Notes: generated from the sequence alone by a model not told the origin. A stretch of DNA of 64,000 nucleotides from Cellvibrio sp. OA-2007 (GCF_000953825.1 NZ_BBUL01000096.1:186001-250000); one strand, 5' to 3'. Shown: positions 1 through 9,858, counted from the first letter of the stretch. A program made the numbers and translations.

Positions 1-29
1 GACAAACACAGCGCCAATGTTTTTTTCAT
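1..29 (-). CDS. Start of a probable exported protein, cut by the left edge
   Basis: A minus-strand frame starts with ATG at 29 and leaves the window after nine codons (MKKTLALCL). An AAGGA box at 40-44 sits ten bases upstream. Two lysines followed by a hydrophobic run is the usual opening of a Sec signal peptide, so the product is probably exported. It lies downstream of hrpB in the same direction. Nothing can be said about function, and so short a piece could be coincidence. The 189 bases between this start and the hrpB stop hold no gene I can support. Confidence 0.35.
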
Positions 30-218
30 AGCCAACAATCCTTCTGCCTCTATTGGGATGACAGCCCCTACCAAGTGGAGGAGCATCAGGGCAATGCTGA
101 CTAGCAGTATAGACAGGGATTACAGGTGCCAAGGCGGGGAGTGAAAAAACCTTTTTATTAGCACTGGTTGTTAGTGTTGAAAGATATTTAAAAACACTCT
201 CTTAGACTCAAAAAATAA

Positions 219-2639
219 TTAGGTCTGTGGATACTGCTGCGCCAACTTTCTTTTGGTCAATGCCGTTGCCTCATGCTCCAGGGGATTTTCTGGCCAAGGG
301 TGGCGCGGGTAGCGGCCGCGCATTTCTTTGCGTACCTCGGCATAGGCTTGCTGCCAAAACGTTTGCAAATTGGTGGTGATGGCAAGCGGGCTGCCGTTAG
401 GTGAGAGCAGATGAATTTTTAACGGGATTTTTCCGCCACCGAGTTGCAGCTGCTCGCAGCCAAAAAACTCCTGCAATTTAGCCGAGATTTGCGCGCTGCC
501 ATCGCTGGTAAATTCAACACTGACATTGCGCCCACTCGGCAAGGTAATTTTTTCCGGCAGCAATTGCGCAATTTTTTGGCAGTGATCAAAACCCAGATAA
601 AATTCCAAAGCCTCTTGCAGCGGCAATTGATCTAAACGTGTTGTTTCATTTAAAAACGGCAGCAGCCATTGCTGCAAATTACCAATCAGTGTTTCATCAT
701 CCAGCGCAGGCAAGTCGCATAACTGATGCCTTGCAACCAAACGTGCGCGCTCCAGCAATGCATGCACTTTATCACTCCAGCCTAACTGCGCTATGCCTTT
801 TTCGTTAATTAATCCGCGAATATGTTCCAGCAGCTTTTGCGCAATCTCATTGGCGGGAATTATTTTCCATGCCTCATCAATGACCACACCACCCATTGAC
901 CAGCGGGTGTGCTCCTGCCAGCGCTGCTGTTTAAATACCAGTGCCGTTTGCGCTTGGCTTAATTGCCGCTGTTGCTCTGCGGTTAACTGCACAGCGATGC
1001 CAACACCGGAATGGCTTTTAGGTTTGGTATTGATCAGCGGGAATACTGCCCAAGGCGATTCCAACTTGCCTTGCACATCCACACTCATGCCGGAATTTAG
1101 CCGGTAGCGCCCCGATTCCTGCTTAAAACCTATGCGATCACTAAATGCGCGCGCGAGCAACAATGGTTCCAGCGGTGCCGCATTTTTTTGCAGCGCGAGC
1201 ACACCGAGCCACCGCTTTTGCTGTTGCTGCCACTGGCGATTGCGCGCGAGTTCACGCGCGGCATCATCTAACAATGCAGAAAAATCTTGCTCTGCGCTCA
1301 ATTCAAAATGCAGCGCGAGTGCAAGCAACAAGGCTTCATCGCCAATTGTTTTTTCATGCAGTAATAAAAACGCAGCGATGCGTGGATGAGTGCCGAGGGC
1401 GCTGACATTTTTTCCCTGCGCACTAATCTGCCCACTGGCGTCCAACAACTGCATTTTTTGTAATTGCTGCTCGGCAAAATTGAGCGCGAGTCGATTCGGC
1501 GCCTCCAGCCATGACAGTGAATTAGCCGGGCTGCCCCAGTGCGCAATACGCAGCGCCAGCGGTAAATAATCCGTCGCGCGAATTTCCGGCATATCCGCTG
1601 CGGCGAGCGGTTGATCTTGCGACCAGAGACGAATGCAATGCCCTGCCTGCACCCGCCCCGCGCGACCACGGCGCTGTTCAGCGCTGGCCATGCTGATGCG
1701 CGATGTGCGCAAGCGCGTAATACCCGTGCGCTGTTCGTAATCGGCGCGGCGCGCCAAGCCTGAATCAATCACCAAGGTCACATCGGCAATGGTGAGCGAT
1801 GTCTCGGCAATATTGGTCGCCAAAATTAAACGTGCACCTTGCGCCGGATCTAAGGCCGCGGTTTGTTCATTGGAAGGCACCCGGCTGTGCAAACGAAACA
1901 GTTTATGGCTGGGAAATTTTTGTGCGATGAGCGCAGCGCAATTTTCTATTTCGCGCCAACCAGGCAAAAACACCAATGTGGTTGTCGTTTGCCACTCGGA
2001 ATGGGACAGCAGCGCGCGCAGCAATTGCGCTTCAATTTTTTCAGCATTCGCCGGATAAGTGCCCGTGGAAATTTGTTTGGCGGGTTGATATTGCGTTGTA
2101 ACCGGAAAACAGCGCCCGGGTGCAAATAGGCGATTGCTAATTTGCTGCTGCAATGCCGGGTCAGGTGTTGCACTCATCAACACCAGTTGCAAATCATCGC
2201 GCAGGATTTGCACTTCTTGCAAAAATGCCCAGGCCATATCCTGATTCACACTGCGCTCGTGAATTTCATCGAGCATCACACAGGCAACACCATCGAGTGT
2301 GGGGTTTTGCAATAAATGTTGCAGCAATACTCCCGGGGTCATTAATACCAAGCGCGTCTCGCTACCCATGCGCGAGTCGTACGGCACTTGATAACCAACT
2401 TGCTGCCCCGGCTTTTCATTCAGCAACTGCGCCAAGCGCTGTGCCAAGGCCTGCGCCGCTAATACACGCGGTTGCACCACCCAGACCTGCTGCCCCGCTG
2501 GCGCCTGTGCCAAAACCCATAGCGGTGCGAGGGTTGATTTACCCGCGCCCGGTTCAGCCTCTAATAAGAGCGGGGTATTTTGCAGTGCGGCGATAAAATC
2601 ATCGTGAAGCGCACTCAGTGGTAAATCGGGCAACTGCAT
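219..2639 (-). CDS. hrpB: ATP-dependent RNA helicase HrpB (DEAH family)
   Basis: 806 residues, the usual HrpB size. The N-terminal helicase core has a Walker A motif (EPGAGKST, about residues 30-37), a DEIH box near 125, SAT near 157, and motif VI (QRRGRAGR) near 325. The long C-terminal half matches the HrpB-specific region with PRHPWPENP close to the end. HrpB is a cytoplasmic DEAH helicase whose physiological role is poorly known. The ATG at 2639 is the first plausible start and puts the P-loop at the expected distance. The gene sits 43 bases downstream of the TonB receptor on the same strand and could be co-transcribed with it. Confidence 0.95.
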   Translation of the reverse strand: MQLPDLPLSALHDDFIAALQNTPLLLEAEPGAGKSTLAPLWVLAQAPAGQQVWVVQPRVLAAQALAQRLAQLLNEKPGQQVGYQVPYDSRMGSETRLVLMTPGVLLQHLLQNPTLDGVACVMLDEIHERSVNQDMAWAFLQEVQILRDDLQLVLMSATPDPALQQQISNRLFAPGRCFPVTTQYQPAKQISTGTYPANAEKIEAQLLRALLSHSEWQTTTTLVFLPGWREIENCAALIAQKFPSHKLFRLHSRVPSNEQTAALDPAQGARLILATNIAETSLTIADVTLVIDSGLARRADYEQRTGITRLRTSRISMASAEQRRGRAGRVQAGHCIRLWSQDQPLAAADMPEIRATDYLPLALRIAHWGSPANSLSWLEAPNRLALNFAEQQLQKMQLLDASGQISAQGKNVSALGTHPRIAAFLLLHEKTIGDEALLLALALHFELSAEQDFSALLDDAARELARNRQWQQQQKRWLGVLALQKNAAPLEPLLLARAFSDRIGFKQESGRYRLNSGMSVDVQGKLESPWAVFPLINTKPKSHSGVGIAVQLTAEQQRQLSQAQTALVFKQQRWQEHTRWSMGGVVIDEAWKIIPANEIAQKLLEHIRGLINEKGIAQLGWSDKVHALLERARLVARHQLCDLPALDDETLIGNLQQWLLPFLNETTRLDQLPLQEALEFYLGFDHCQKIAQLLPEKITLPSGRNVSVEFTSDGSAQISAKLQEFFGCEQLQLGGGKIPLKIHLLSPNGSPLAITTNLQTFWQQAYAEVRKEMRGRYPRHPWPENPLEHEATALTKRKLAQQYPQT

Positions 2640-2682
2640 AAAAATTCCAAATGAAAAAAATCACGCAATAAAATCAAAAAAA

Positions 2683-4770
2683 TTAGCGAAAATTATGCAC
2701 CAGACTTATACCGGCCGACAGGTTCCGCCCCAAGGCGGGTTCAAATGCGCGGCCATTGGACTGATTGACGATCACTGAACCCACATAGGTTTCATCGCTC
2801 AAGTTAGCCAATTTTAACCACCAATTAACTTGCAACGAGTTTGCAGAATAAGCGCCTCGCGCACTCAGATCCAGGGTGTAAAAATCCGGAGCGTAAACCT
2901 GATTATTATCGGCACTATAAATACGCGAGCGCTGTTGCGCGCCTAAATCCAACTGCAACACATCCGTTGCAAACGGCAGCCATTGTACACTGAGCTGGTA
3001 TTGCTCTCGCGCTACACCGGGCAATTGCCTGCCATTCCACTCACCGGCAGAATAAACCGCGCTGAGCGATTGTAAACTGAATTGCATCAGCAGGTTTGCG
3101 TTCAGTGCGTAGCGGCCAAATAATTCATAACCCTTGCGTTCAGTTTCCGCAGCGTTGCGATAACTGGTGCGACCACCCACCGATTGATCCACCACAATTT
3201 CGTTTTCAGTTGCGATAATAAATTGCGTCAAATTCAGCTCAAGAAATTCATCGCTTTGATAAGTAATGCCCCACTCCTGTTGGCGATTAAGCGCTGTCTG
3301 CAAATCAATATTCAAACCAGTCGCGTCGGATTTGTAAGCCATCTCCGTGAGTGTAGGTGTTTCATAACCACGCCCGCTGCTGGCAAACAATTCCCACTCA
3401 GCTGTGAACGCATAATGTGCACCGATTGCAAATGAATCCTCACTGTATTGTCGCGCGCCGGAATCATCGGGATTGCTCGCAAGATTATTGTTGGCACCAG
3501 TCGCAGGAGGAACAATAAAATAATCTGTTACCGCAAAATCCAACTGCGAATGGCGAGCGCCGCTATAGAGCATAAATTTTTCGCTGGGGTGCAGTTGAAT
3601 TAATGAATAAATATCGCGGCTGTTAACCTCGCCAGCTTCATCGCGGCGCAGTTCACCCGCAATACCACGTTCATTAACATAACCACGGCGGTCATCTTGC
3701 ATTTGCGCAAACTCTGCGCCCACACTGATATCAGTAGGCACATTAAATAATTGCAAGCTATGGGTGAGTGTTACGTTTGCGCCGGAAAAATCCCGCTGCA
3801 AATCCACTACCCCACCGCTGCCAGTAATAGCATCACCCGCAAAACCTAAATATTGGGTAATCGCACGTTCTCCTTGCCACAGCCCGGTTTGCCAACGTGT
3901 GGCGCCGGTATTGTCGCGCAGGCTAATCGAGTTTTGTTGATGGGTAACACTTTTGCGCGTGTTGTAAATTTCAGCGAGGGGATTTATTTGGGTTGGATTA
4001 CTGCGCCATTGTTCGACAGTTAAACCGAGCGGATCTTGCAACAGCGGATCATCACTAGCATCGTATTTGATAATAAGGTCGAGATCATTGTCAGTGGTGT
4101 AAAACAATTGCAGCGCAATTTGCTCTCGCTCAGCGCGGGAATGAGGGCGCTCGCCATCAATGTTAGTCTTGGCAACTTGTGCGCGCATAGCGATATTATT
4201 GTTGCGCCATTCACCACTCAAAAGGTGACGCGCAAGCCCGGGGTCACCGCCAACAAAACTTACCCCAACATTGCTTGTATCGGGTGCGGCTGTTTGTAGT
4301 GCAATCACACCACCAGCACCATTGCCATAGAGTGCCGCCATTGGCCCGCGCAATACTTGTACGCTGGCGATATTATCGAGCATCACACTCGCCAATTGCC
4401 CTTGGCCATCGGGTGTTGATAGAGGAATGCCATCGACCTGCAGATCAATTCCGCGCACACCAAAAGCAGAGCGCGCGCCAAAGCCGCGCAAACTGATGCG
4501 AGTGTCCTGCGCATAATTGCTGCGTGAATCCACTTGCACGCCGGGAATAGTGCGCAACAGTTCGGCGGGATCGAGACGCGCGCCTACGGCAAAATCCTCC
4601 GCTGTTTTTTTGACCAAGTGGCGCTTTAATAGCGCATCGGAAGACCGCTCACCCGATACCACCAAAGTCTCCAGCAATTCTGGCGCAGTTTGCGCATGTA
4701 AAACATTGGCATGGATAAGTAACAAAGCGCTGGTTAAAAACAGATGCAGATGAGTACTCAAATAATTCAT
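2683..4770 (-). CDS. TonB-dependent outer-membrane receptor
   Basis: 695 residues from ATG 4770. A signal peptide ends around HANVLHAQ and is followed by a short region (LETLVVSGE) like a TonB box. The plug domain shows PGVQVDSRSNYAQD, SLRGFGARSAFGVRG, VDGIPLSTPDG and VLRGPMAALYGNGAGG. The rest is a beta-barrel with a final segment ending in aromatic Phe-Arg (LVHNFR). The frame remains open upstream to 4983, but that would overlap the divergent signalling gene and lacks a signal peptide at its start, so 4770 is preferred. The ligand cannot be read from the sequence; the plug type suggests a metal chelate or small-molecule importer. I see no cobalamin riboswitch in the 171-base upstream gap. 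Confidence 0.9.
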   Translation of the reverse strand: MNYLSTHLHLFLTSALLLIHANVLHAQTAPELLETLVVSGERSSDALLKRHLVKKTAEDFAVGARLDPAELLRTIPGVQVDSRSNYAQDTRISLRGFGARSAFGVRGIDLQVDGIPLSTPDGQGQLASVMLDNIASVQVLRGPMAALYGNGAGGVIALQTAAPDTSNVGVSFVGGDPGLARHLLSGEWRNNNIAMRAQVAKTNIDGERPHSRAEREQIALQLFYTTDNDLDLIIKYDASDDPLLQDPLGLTVEQWRSNPTQINPLAEIYNTRKSVTHQQNSISLRDNTGATRWQTGLWQGERAITQYLGFAGDAITGSGGVVDLQRDFSGANVTLTHSLQLFNVPTDISVGAEFAQMQDDRRGYVNERGIAGELRRDEAGEVNSRDIYSLIQLHPSEKFMLYSGARHSQLDFAVTDYFIVPPATGANNNLASNPDDSGARQYSEDSFAIGAHYAFTAEWELFASSGRGYETPTLTEMAYKSDATGLNIDLQTALNRQQEWGITYQSDEFLELNLTQFIIATENEIVVDQSVGGRTSYRNAAETERKGYELFGRYALNANLLMQFSLQSLSAVYSAGEWNGRQLPGVAREQYQLSVQWLPFATDVLQLDLGAQQRSRIYSADNNQVYAPDFYTLDLSARGAYSANSLQVNWWLKLANLSDETYVGSVIVNQSNGRAFEPALGRNLSAGISLVHNFR

Positions 4771-4941
4771 ATATATCCAAAAAATGGAGAAAAGTGCTGA
4801 TCCGCCAGGTAAAAGGCGAACTATTCTGCTAAAAACACAGCAAAGTCTCATCAAATAAAACCAATTTTTACAGTAATGGATAGGTAACCTGTTATTTGGC
4901 AAACAGCTTCTATACTCAGAAGTAAACATCAGGAAGATTTT

Positions 4942-7389
4942 ATGCAACAAGAATTCCGCAACCAGCTGGAGCGGCTGCGCCAACAGTTCGCCGCAAGCTT
5001 ACCTGAGCGGGCGCATCGCCTGGAAGAAATCTGGAGCCACTTGCGTCACCTTAACTGGAGCGCGCAAGGTATAGCCGCGCTACAACAATTTGCGCACAAA
5101 CTCGTCGAGGCAGCTACCAGCTTTGGTTTTCCAGAATTGCACCAAGCTGCGCTGCAGTTAGAAAATTTTATTACCGAATTAAATGAATTAGGGCGCAGTT
5201 TTGGCGGCTTGGAATACGCACAACTGGAAGATCATGTCGAACACCTGAGTCAAATAATGGCCGCCACTGCGGGTGGCAAAGCTTTGCAAGCCCCCCTCCC
5301 CTCAATTGCCATCAAAAATAGTGAGGAGACGCAGGGAAAAACCATTTTTTTAATAGATCCAGACCGAATTCTTGCGGCACTTTGCAGCGCATATTTACGC
5401 AACGCTGGATTTACCGTGGAGCATTTCGACAACCCGCAAACCTGTATGCAGCAGCTCTATTTGGATTCGCCTGCGGCTATTTTGATGGATCCGGATTTTG
5501 AGCGTTCAGGCATGCAAGCATTGGGCAGCCTACATCAGATCAAATCACTGCTCACCAGAGACACCCCCATCTTGCTGATGTCCGGACGCACCGATGTCAA
5601 TGCCAAATTACGCGCTCTGCGCGCCGGCAGTAGCGATTATCTAACCAAGCCACTCGATTTTGACTTTTTGGTCGAGAAGTTGATCAACATCATCACACTT
5701 CACACCAAAGTTCAGCGTGTAATGATTGTTGACGACGACCCCGCTATGACCAGTTTACAGGCTGAAATTTTGCGCTATGCGGGAATGGAGGTACTGTGCC
5801 TCAACAAACCACTCCACAGCTTGCAGCAGGCCGCCAAATTCAAACCTGACTTGGTTATTTTGGATATGCACATGCCCGATATTAATGGCATGGAACTGGC
5901 GGTACTGTTGCGGCAGGACCCCGAGTTTTTGTTGTTACCGATTATTTTTGTCACCGCCGATACCGATACAAACCTGCATAAAAGCATCAAAGCACTTGGC
6001 GTCAACGCCCTACTGACCAAGCCCTTTGAAGTTGCAGAATTGATCAACGTATGCGAACAGGCGCTCGCCGATACGTCGGCGTTGAAAAATCGCGTCGCAC
6101 GTGTGACTCGTCAAGCGCAGCAGCCGCAACAACTTAACCGCAGTTATTTTTTTAGTGCGCTGGAAGATGAATTACAAAACAACAGCTTGGGGAATCAAAA
6201 TAGTGCGCTCTACTATTTCAGCATCGACAAACTGGAAGAGCTAAGTAAACAATTAGGGCAAGTTGCACTGCTTGATTTGCACGATCAATTTTGTCGCCGC
6301 CTCAACGAAACAGCTGGTAGTGATGAACAGTGGATTGATTTATCCCCTATGGTCGCTTGCGTACTGGCAAGCAAGCGCAGCACAGAATTCCATCGTCAGC
6401 GCGGCGAGCAATTTGTCAAACACCTGAGCAGCCAAGCCTATAGCACCAAAGGAAAATCGCTCAGCCTAGAGTTTAAACTGGGAGTAGCCTCTTTAGAACA
6501 CGCCTTGGGCACCGCCAACAATGCACTCTTGCGTGCCGAACAAGCATTTGAAGAAAGCATTAACGGCACCACACCAATTAATAACACAACAGCTAACAGC
6601 GAGAAAAACCTGCCCGACTTTTCCCAAGTTGTGTTCAGCCGTGATCTAACACTCGCATTCCAGCCAATTATTAGTCTGGAAGATGCGCACATTGAACACT
6701 TCGCAGTACTCACGCGCCTGCGCGGTGAGGATGGCGAACCCATAGCGGCAGGGCAATTTTTAAGCCGCCTTACCCAACCGGGCAAACGGGTGGAGCTAGA
6801 TCGCTGGGCACTGCAACAGGCAGTGAGTGCGATTGCGGAAAATAGCGAGACTCGCGAACAGGCGACACTGTTTATTCATTTGGCCGAAGAAACCTTGCAG
6901 CAAAGCGCCTTTTTTTCTTTTGCTGCCAACGTGTTGCGCTCATCGCGTTTGCGCGGTGACGAGCGACTGGTATTTATGCTGGAGGAAAGCTGGATCATCA
7001 ATCACTTCCACCAAGCCCGTGAAATCGCCAAAGCGCTACGCGATATTCACTGTGGTATTTGTATTACCCGCGCCGGAGAGAATGAACAAATTTTGTCGCT
7101 ACTGGAAGATCTGGCATTTAACTACATGCGTCTCTCACCCAAACTGACCAGCGATGCCACTAACCCCAAACTATTAGAGCGGTTGATCACCTCCGCCACC
7201 GGTCGCGGCATTAAAGTTATCGCTACGCAAATTGAAAACTCGCACAACCTTTCCAGTCTATGGATGCAGGGCGTGCGCTTATTCGAAGGCTTTTTTATCC
7301 AGCCACCAGATAGCGCCTTTCATCTACAAAACGACATTATTTTTGCTAAAGAGTTTGTACAGGGCAGCAGCTTTAACTCTTCGCAATAA
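4942..7389 (+). CDS. HPt-REC-REC signalling protein with degenerate GGDEF and EAL domains
   Basis: 815 residues. An N-terminal helical HPt-like domain has a candidate phospho-His at 52 (AHKLVEAATSFGFPEL). Receiver 1 spans about 133-250 with the acceptor in ILMDPD (Asp183) and the Lys in YLTKP. Receiver 2 spans about 258-375 with VDDDP, Asp308 (VILDMHMPD) and LLTKP. The next 165 residues have the layout of a GGDEF domain, but the signature is SPMVACVLA. The C-terminal domain is EAL-like, yet the catalytic Glu is Ala (FAVLTRLRGEDGEP) and no DDFG-type motif is seen (CITRAGENEQ). The protein probably senses phosphorylation and perhaps binds c-di-GMP or a partner rather than making or degrading c-di-GMP. 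AGGAAG at 4930-4935 supports the start. It stands alone, divergent from the TonB receptor. Confidence 0.85.
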   Translation: MQQEFRNQLERLRQQFAASLPERAHRLEEIWSHLRHLNWSAQGIAALQQFAHKLVEAATSFGFPELHQAALQLENFITELNELGRSFGGLEYAQLEDHVEHLSQIMAATAGGKALQAPLPSIAIKNSEETQGKTIFLIDPDRILAALCSAYLRNAGFTVEHFDNPQTCMQQLYLDSPAAILMDPDFERSGMQALGSLHQIKSLLTRDTPILLMSGRTDVNAKLRALRAGSSDYLTKPLDFDFLVEKLINIITLHTKVQRVMIVDDDPAMTSLQAEILRYAGMEVLCLNKPLHSLQQAAKFKPDLVILDMHMPDINGMELAVLLRQDPEFLLLPIIFVTADTDTNLHKSIKALGVNALLTKPFEVAELINVCEQALADTSALKNRVARVTRQAQQPQQLNRSYFFSALEDELQNNSLGNQNSALYYFSIDKLEELSKQLGQVALLDLHDQFCRRLNETAGSDEQWIDLSPMVACVLASKRSTEFHRQRGEQFVKHLSSQAYSTKGKSLSLEFKLGVASLEHALGTANNALLRAEQAFEESINGTTPINNTTANSEKNLPDFSQVVFSRDLTLAFQPIISLEDAHIEHFAVLTRLRGEDGEPIAAGQFLSRLTQPGKRVELDRWALQQAVSAIAENSETREQATLFIHLAEETLQQSAFFSFAANVLRSSRLRGDERLVFMLEESWIINHFHQAREIAKALRDIHCGICITRAGENEQILSLLEDLAFNYMRLSPKLTSDATNPKLLERLITSATGRGIKVIATQIENSHNLSSLWMQGVRLFEGFFIQPPDSAFHLQNDIIFAKEFVQGSSFNSSQ

Positions 7390-7606
7390 GCATAAAACCA
7401 GCCCAAATTTGCCAATAATCGCAATAACTTATATATTTACTGCCTGTTTTTTGCCGCGTACAGACTGGACTCCAGCAATGTCCCATCGGCAGCAACTGCT
7501 GATGCAGCAAAACAGCTCTGATTAACGCCCCCTGATCAACGACTCGTAAGCCTGTCACTGATGGGCTTTGGCGAATTGTTTTTTCACACAAGACACTTTT
7601 TATTAT

Positions 7607-7628
7607 TAACGCTGCGGCGTTATTTTTT
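7607..7628 (+). promoter_or_regulatory. Small hairpin plus T run in the argD leader (attenuator-like)
   Basis: A six-pair stem (TAACGC / GCGTTA, tetraloop TGCG) at 7607-7622 is followed at once by six T residues (7623-7628), and then by GGAG and the argD ATG at 7639. The arrangement is terminator-like, but the stem is short. It could modulate read-through or hide the ribosome-binding site. No leader peptide is evident. Confidence 0.35.
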
Positions 7629-7638
7629 GGAGAACAGC

Positions 7639-8802
7639 ATGTCCACGCTCATGAATACTTATGGCACCAGAACTCTGACCCTGACCAAGGGCGAGGGCAG
7701 CCGAGTATGGGATGACAGTGGCAAATCCTATCTCGATGCGATCAGCGGCATTGCCGTGTGTGGTCTCGGCTACTCACACCCCGCTGTTACCAAAGCCTTG
7801 AGCGAACAAGCGGCAACCCTGCTGCACGTCTCCAATTTATACAATATTCCCCAACAGCAGCAGTTGGCAGACCTACTGATTCAGGTATCGGGCATGGAAA
7901 AAGTCTTCTTTTCCAACTCCGGCGCCGAAGCCAACGAAGCCGCCATCAAAATCGCCCGTAAATACGGCAATGATAAGGGCGTGAAGAGTCCGACTATTAT
8001 AGTCATGAGCAACAGTTTCCATGGCAGAACCATGGCGACCCTGACCGCTACCGGCAATACCAAAGTGCAAATCGGTTTTGAGCCATTGGTAGAGGGTTTT
8101 ATCCGCGTACCCTATGACGATGTAGCCGCCGTCAAAGCCGCTGTTGCTGAGCACAGCAACATAGTCGCTATTCTGGTGGAGCCGGTGCAAGGTGAAGGTG
8201 GTGTGCGGGTGCCTGCCACTGATTATTTGAACCAACTGCGCACCATCGCCGATCAGCATGATCTGCTGTTGATGCTCGATGAGATTCAAACGGGCAATGG
8301 CCGTACCGGTACTTTTTTCGCCTATCAACACAATAACCTGCTGCCCGACGTAGTCACCACCGCAAAAGGTTTGGGCAATGGCATGCCGATTGGCGCCTGC
8401 CTCGCGCGCGGTAAAGCGGCAGAGGTGCTGCAACCAGGCAATCATGGCACCACCTTCGGTGGCAACCCGCTCGCCTGTAGCGCGGGCATTGCAGTGATCG
8501 AAACCCTGCAAGCAACGAATTTAATTGCACGGGTAAAAGTGTTGGGCGATAAATTACTGGCCGACTTTAAAGCTGCTTTGGCGGGCAATGCCAAGGTGAC
8601 CGATATTCGCGGCAAAGGCTTGATGATTGGTATCGAACTCAATGCGCCCTGCCCGGAGCTGGTTCAGAAAGGCCGCGATTTGGGTGTGCTGATTAACGTG
8701 ACCGCCGTTAACACTATTCGTTTACTGCCGACGTTTATTCTCACCGACGCCGAAGCCGATGAGCTGGTCAATAAAGTCGTGCAATTAGTTAACGAGTTTT
8801 AA
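7639..8802 (+). CDS. argD: Acetylornithine/succinyldiaminopimelate aminotransferase
   Basis: 387 residues. A class III PLP aminotransferase that converts N-acetylglutamate semialdehyde to N-acetylornithine in arginine synthesis; family members can also act in lysine synthesis. Visible motifs are SGAEANEAAIK, the PLP-binding LMLDEIQTGNGRTG, the Schiff-base lysine in TTAKGLGNG, and HGTTFGGNP. The ATG at 7639 has GGAG at 7629-7632. The frame opens earlier, at 7561, but the family N-terminus (STLMNTYG) fits the later start. argF follows 61 bases later in the same direction, so the two are probably one arginine operon. Confidence 0.95.
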   Translation: MSTLMNTYGTRTLTLTKGEGSRVWDDSGKSYLDAISGIAVCGLGYSHPAVTKALSEQAATLLHVSNLYNIPQQQQLADLLIQVSGMEKVFFSNSGAEANEAAIKIARKYGNDKGVKSPTIIVMSNSFHGRTMATLTATGNTKVQIGFEPLVEGFIRVPYDDVAAVKAAVAEHSNIVAILVEPVQGEGGVRVPATDYLNQLRTIADQHDLLLMLDEIQTGNGRTGTFFAYQHNNLLPDVVTTAKGLGNGMPIGACLARGKAAEVLQPGNHGTTFGGNPLACSAGIAVIETLQATNLIARVKVLGDKLLADFKAALAGNAKVTDIRGKGLMIGIELNAPCPELVQKGRDLGVLINVTAVNTIRLLPTFILTDAEADELVNKVVQLVNEF

Positions 8803-8823
8803 CCTTTAGTTACTGAGTTTTAA
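8785..8823 (+). repeat. Imperfect tandem duplication of the 3' end of argD
   Basis: The last 18 bases of argD (TTAGTTAACGAGTTTTAA, 8785-8802) recur three bases later as TTAGTTACTGAGTTTTAA (8806-8823), with two mismatches. The second copy is outside the coding frame. This looks like an old small slippage duplication; no function is implied. Confidence 0.6.
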
Positions 8824-8827
8824 ATAG

Positions 8828-8848
8828 GCGCGCGCATAAGGCGCGCGC
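8828..8848 (+). other. GC-rich hairpin between argD and argF
   Basis: GCGCGCGC (8828-8835), loop ATAAG, GCGCGCGC (8841-8848). An eight-pair stem without a T run, 15 bases before the argF start. It is not a rho-independent terminator. It may protect or process the argDF message, or lower argF translation. Confidence 0.5.
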
Positions 8849-8863
8849 TGCAATAAAAGAGCA

Positions 8864-9787
8864 ATGATTATGGTTCCCCCAAAGGCACCGAGACATTTTC
8901 TAACCCTCGCTGATATTAACCGCGCCGAACTGCAACAGATAATTGCGCGCGCCATCGAACTCAAAGCCATGCTGGCCCAAGGCACCGCCCCTGAGCCGTT
9001 TAACAACAAAGTATTGGCGATGATTTTTGAGAAAAACTCCACTCGCACCCGCGTTTCATTCGAATCCGGTATGGCGAAGCTGGGTGGCCATGCGATCTTT
9101 TTGTCCACCAAAGACTCCCAACTCGGTCGCGGCGAGCCTATCGAAGACGCTGCGCGCTGCATTGCCAGCATGGTCGATATGGTGATGATCCGCACCTATG
9201 CGCATAGCACCGTTGAGCGCTTCGCGGAATATTCACGCGTACCAGTGATCAACGGCTTGACCGATGAGTATCACCCCTGCCAGCTGCTGGCCGACATCCA
9301 AACTTACGTGGAAAAACGCGGATCGCTTGCGGGCAAAACCGTCGCCTGGGTAGGTGATGGCAACAATATGTGCAACACCTATATTGAAGCTGCTGAACTG
9401 TGTGACTTTGAATTGCGTATCGCCACCCCCAAGGGTTTTGAACCGGAAGATGAATTCGTCACGCCTTATCAAGATCGTGTCAACCTGAGCAATGACCCGC
9501 GCGCAGCAGTCGCCGGTGCTGACCTGGTTGTTACCGACACTTGGGCCTCTATGGGTCAGGAAGATGAAAAGAAACAGCGCGAAAAAATCTTCAGCGGCTA
9601 CCAAGTCAATAAAGAGCTGATGAGCCTAGCCAAAGCCGATGCGCTCTTTATGCACTGCTTGCCCGCCTATCGCGGCAAAGAGGTGACCGCCGAAATCCTC
9701 GATGCACCCGATGCGGTAATCTGGGAAGAAGCGGAGAACCGTATGCATGCACAAAATGCGCTGATGGAGTTCCTGTTTAACCAGTAA
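8864..9787 (+). CDS. argF: Ornithine carbamoyltransferase
   Basis: 307 residues, the usual length. It makes citrulline from ornithine and carbamoyl phosphate in the cytoplasm. The carbamoyl-phosphate loop [11 protein letters not shown], the HPCQLLAD motif and the HCLPAYRG motif with the active-site Cys are all present, so the enzyme looks intact. Two ATGs compete (8864 and 8870); AAGAG at about 8856-8860 suits the second slightly better. It follows argD and is closed by the terminator at 9823-9858. The pairing with argD supports an anabolic role. I found no clear ArgR box, so regulation is open. Confidence 0.95.
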   Translation: MIMVPPKAPRHFLTLADINRAELQQIIARAIELKAMLAQGTAPEPFNNKVLAMIFEKNSTRTRVSFESGMAKLGGHAIFLSTKDSQLGRGEPIEDAARCIASMVDMVMIRTYAHSTVERFAEYSRVPVINGLTDEYHPCQLLADIQTYVEKRGSLAGKTVAWVGDGNNMCNTYIEAAELCDFELRIATPKGFEPEDEFVTPYQDRVNLSNDPRAAVAGADLVVTDTWASMGQEDEKKQREKIFSGYQVNKELMSLAKADALFMHCLPAYRGKEVTAEILDAPDAVIWEEAENRMHAQNALMEFLFNQ

Positions 9788-9822
9788 CCGCCAACTACCG
9801 CACGCAAACCGGCGTAAAAAGT

Positions 9823-9858
9823 AAAACCCGCTAATTCGACAGAATTAGCGGGTTTTTT
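9823..9858 (+). terminator. Rho-independent terminator of argD-argF
   Basis: The arms AACCCGCTAATTC (ending at 9837) and GAATTAGCGGGTT pair around the loop GACA (9838-9841) and are followed by a T run to 9858. The A run on the other side could let it also work on the minus strand. Confidence 0.92.

Noticed and set aside
4771-4941. Possible riboswitch upstream of the TonB receptor
   Set aside because: No cobalamin or thiamine-pyrophosphate box elements were found, and the gap is short.
4770-4983. N-terminal extension of the TonB receptor to 4983
   Set aside because: It overlaps the divergent signalling gene and puts 71 residues before an evident signal peptide.
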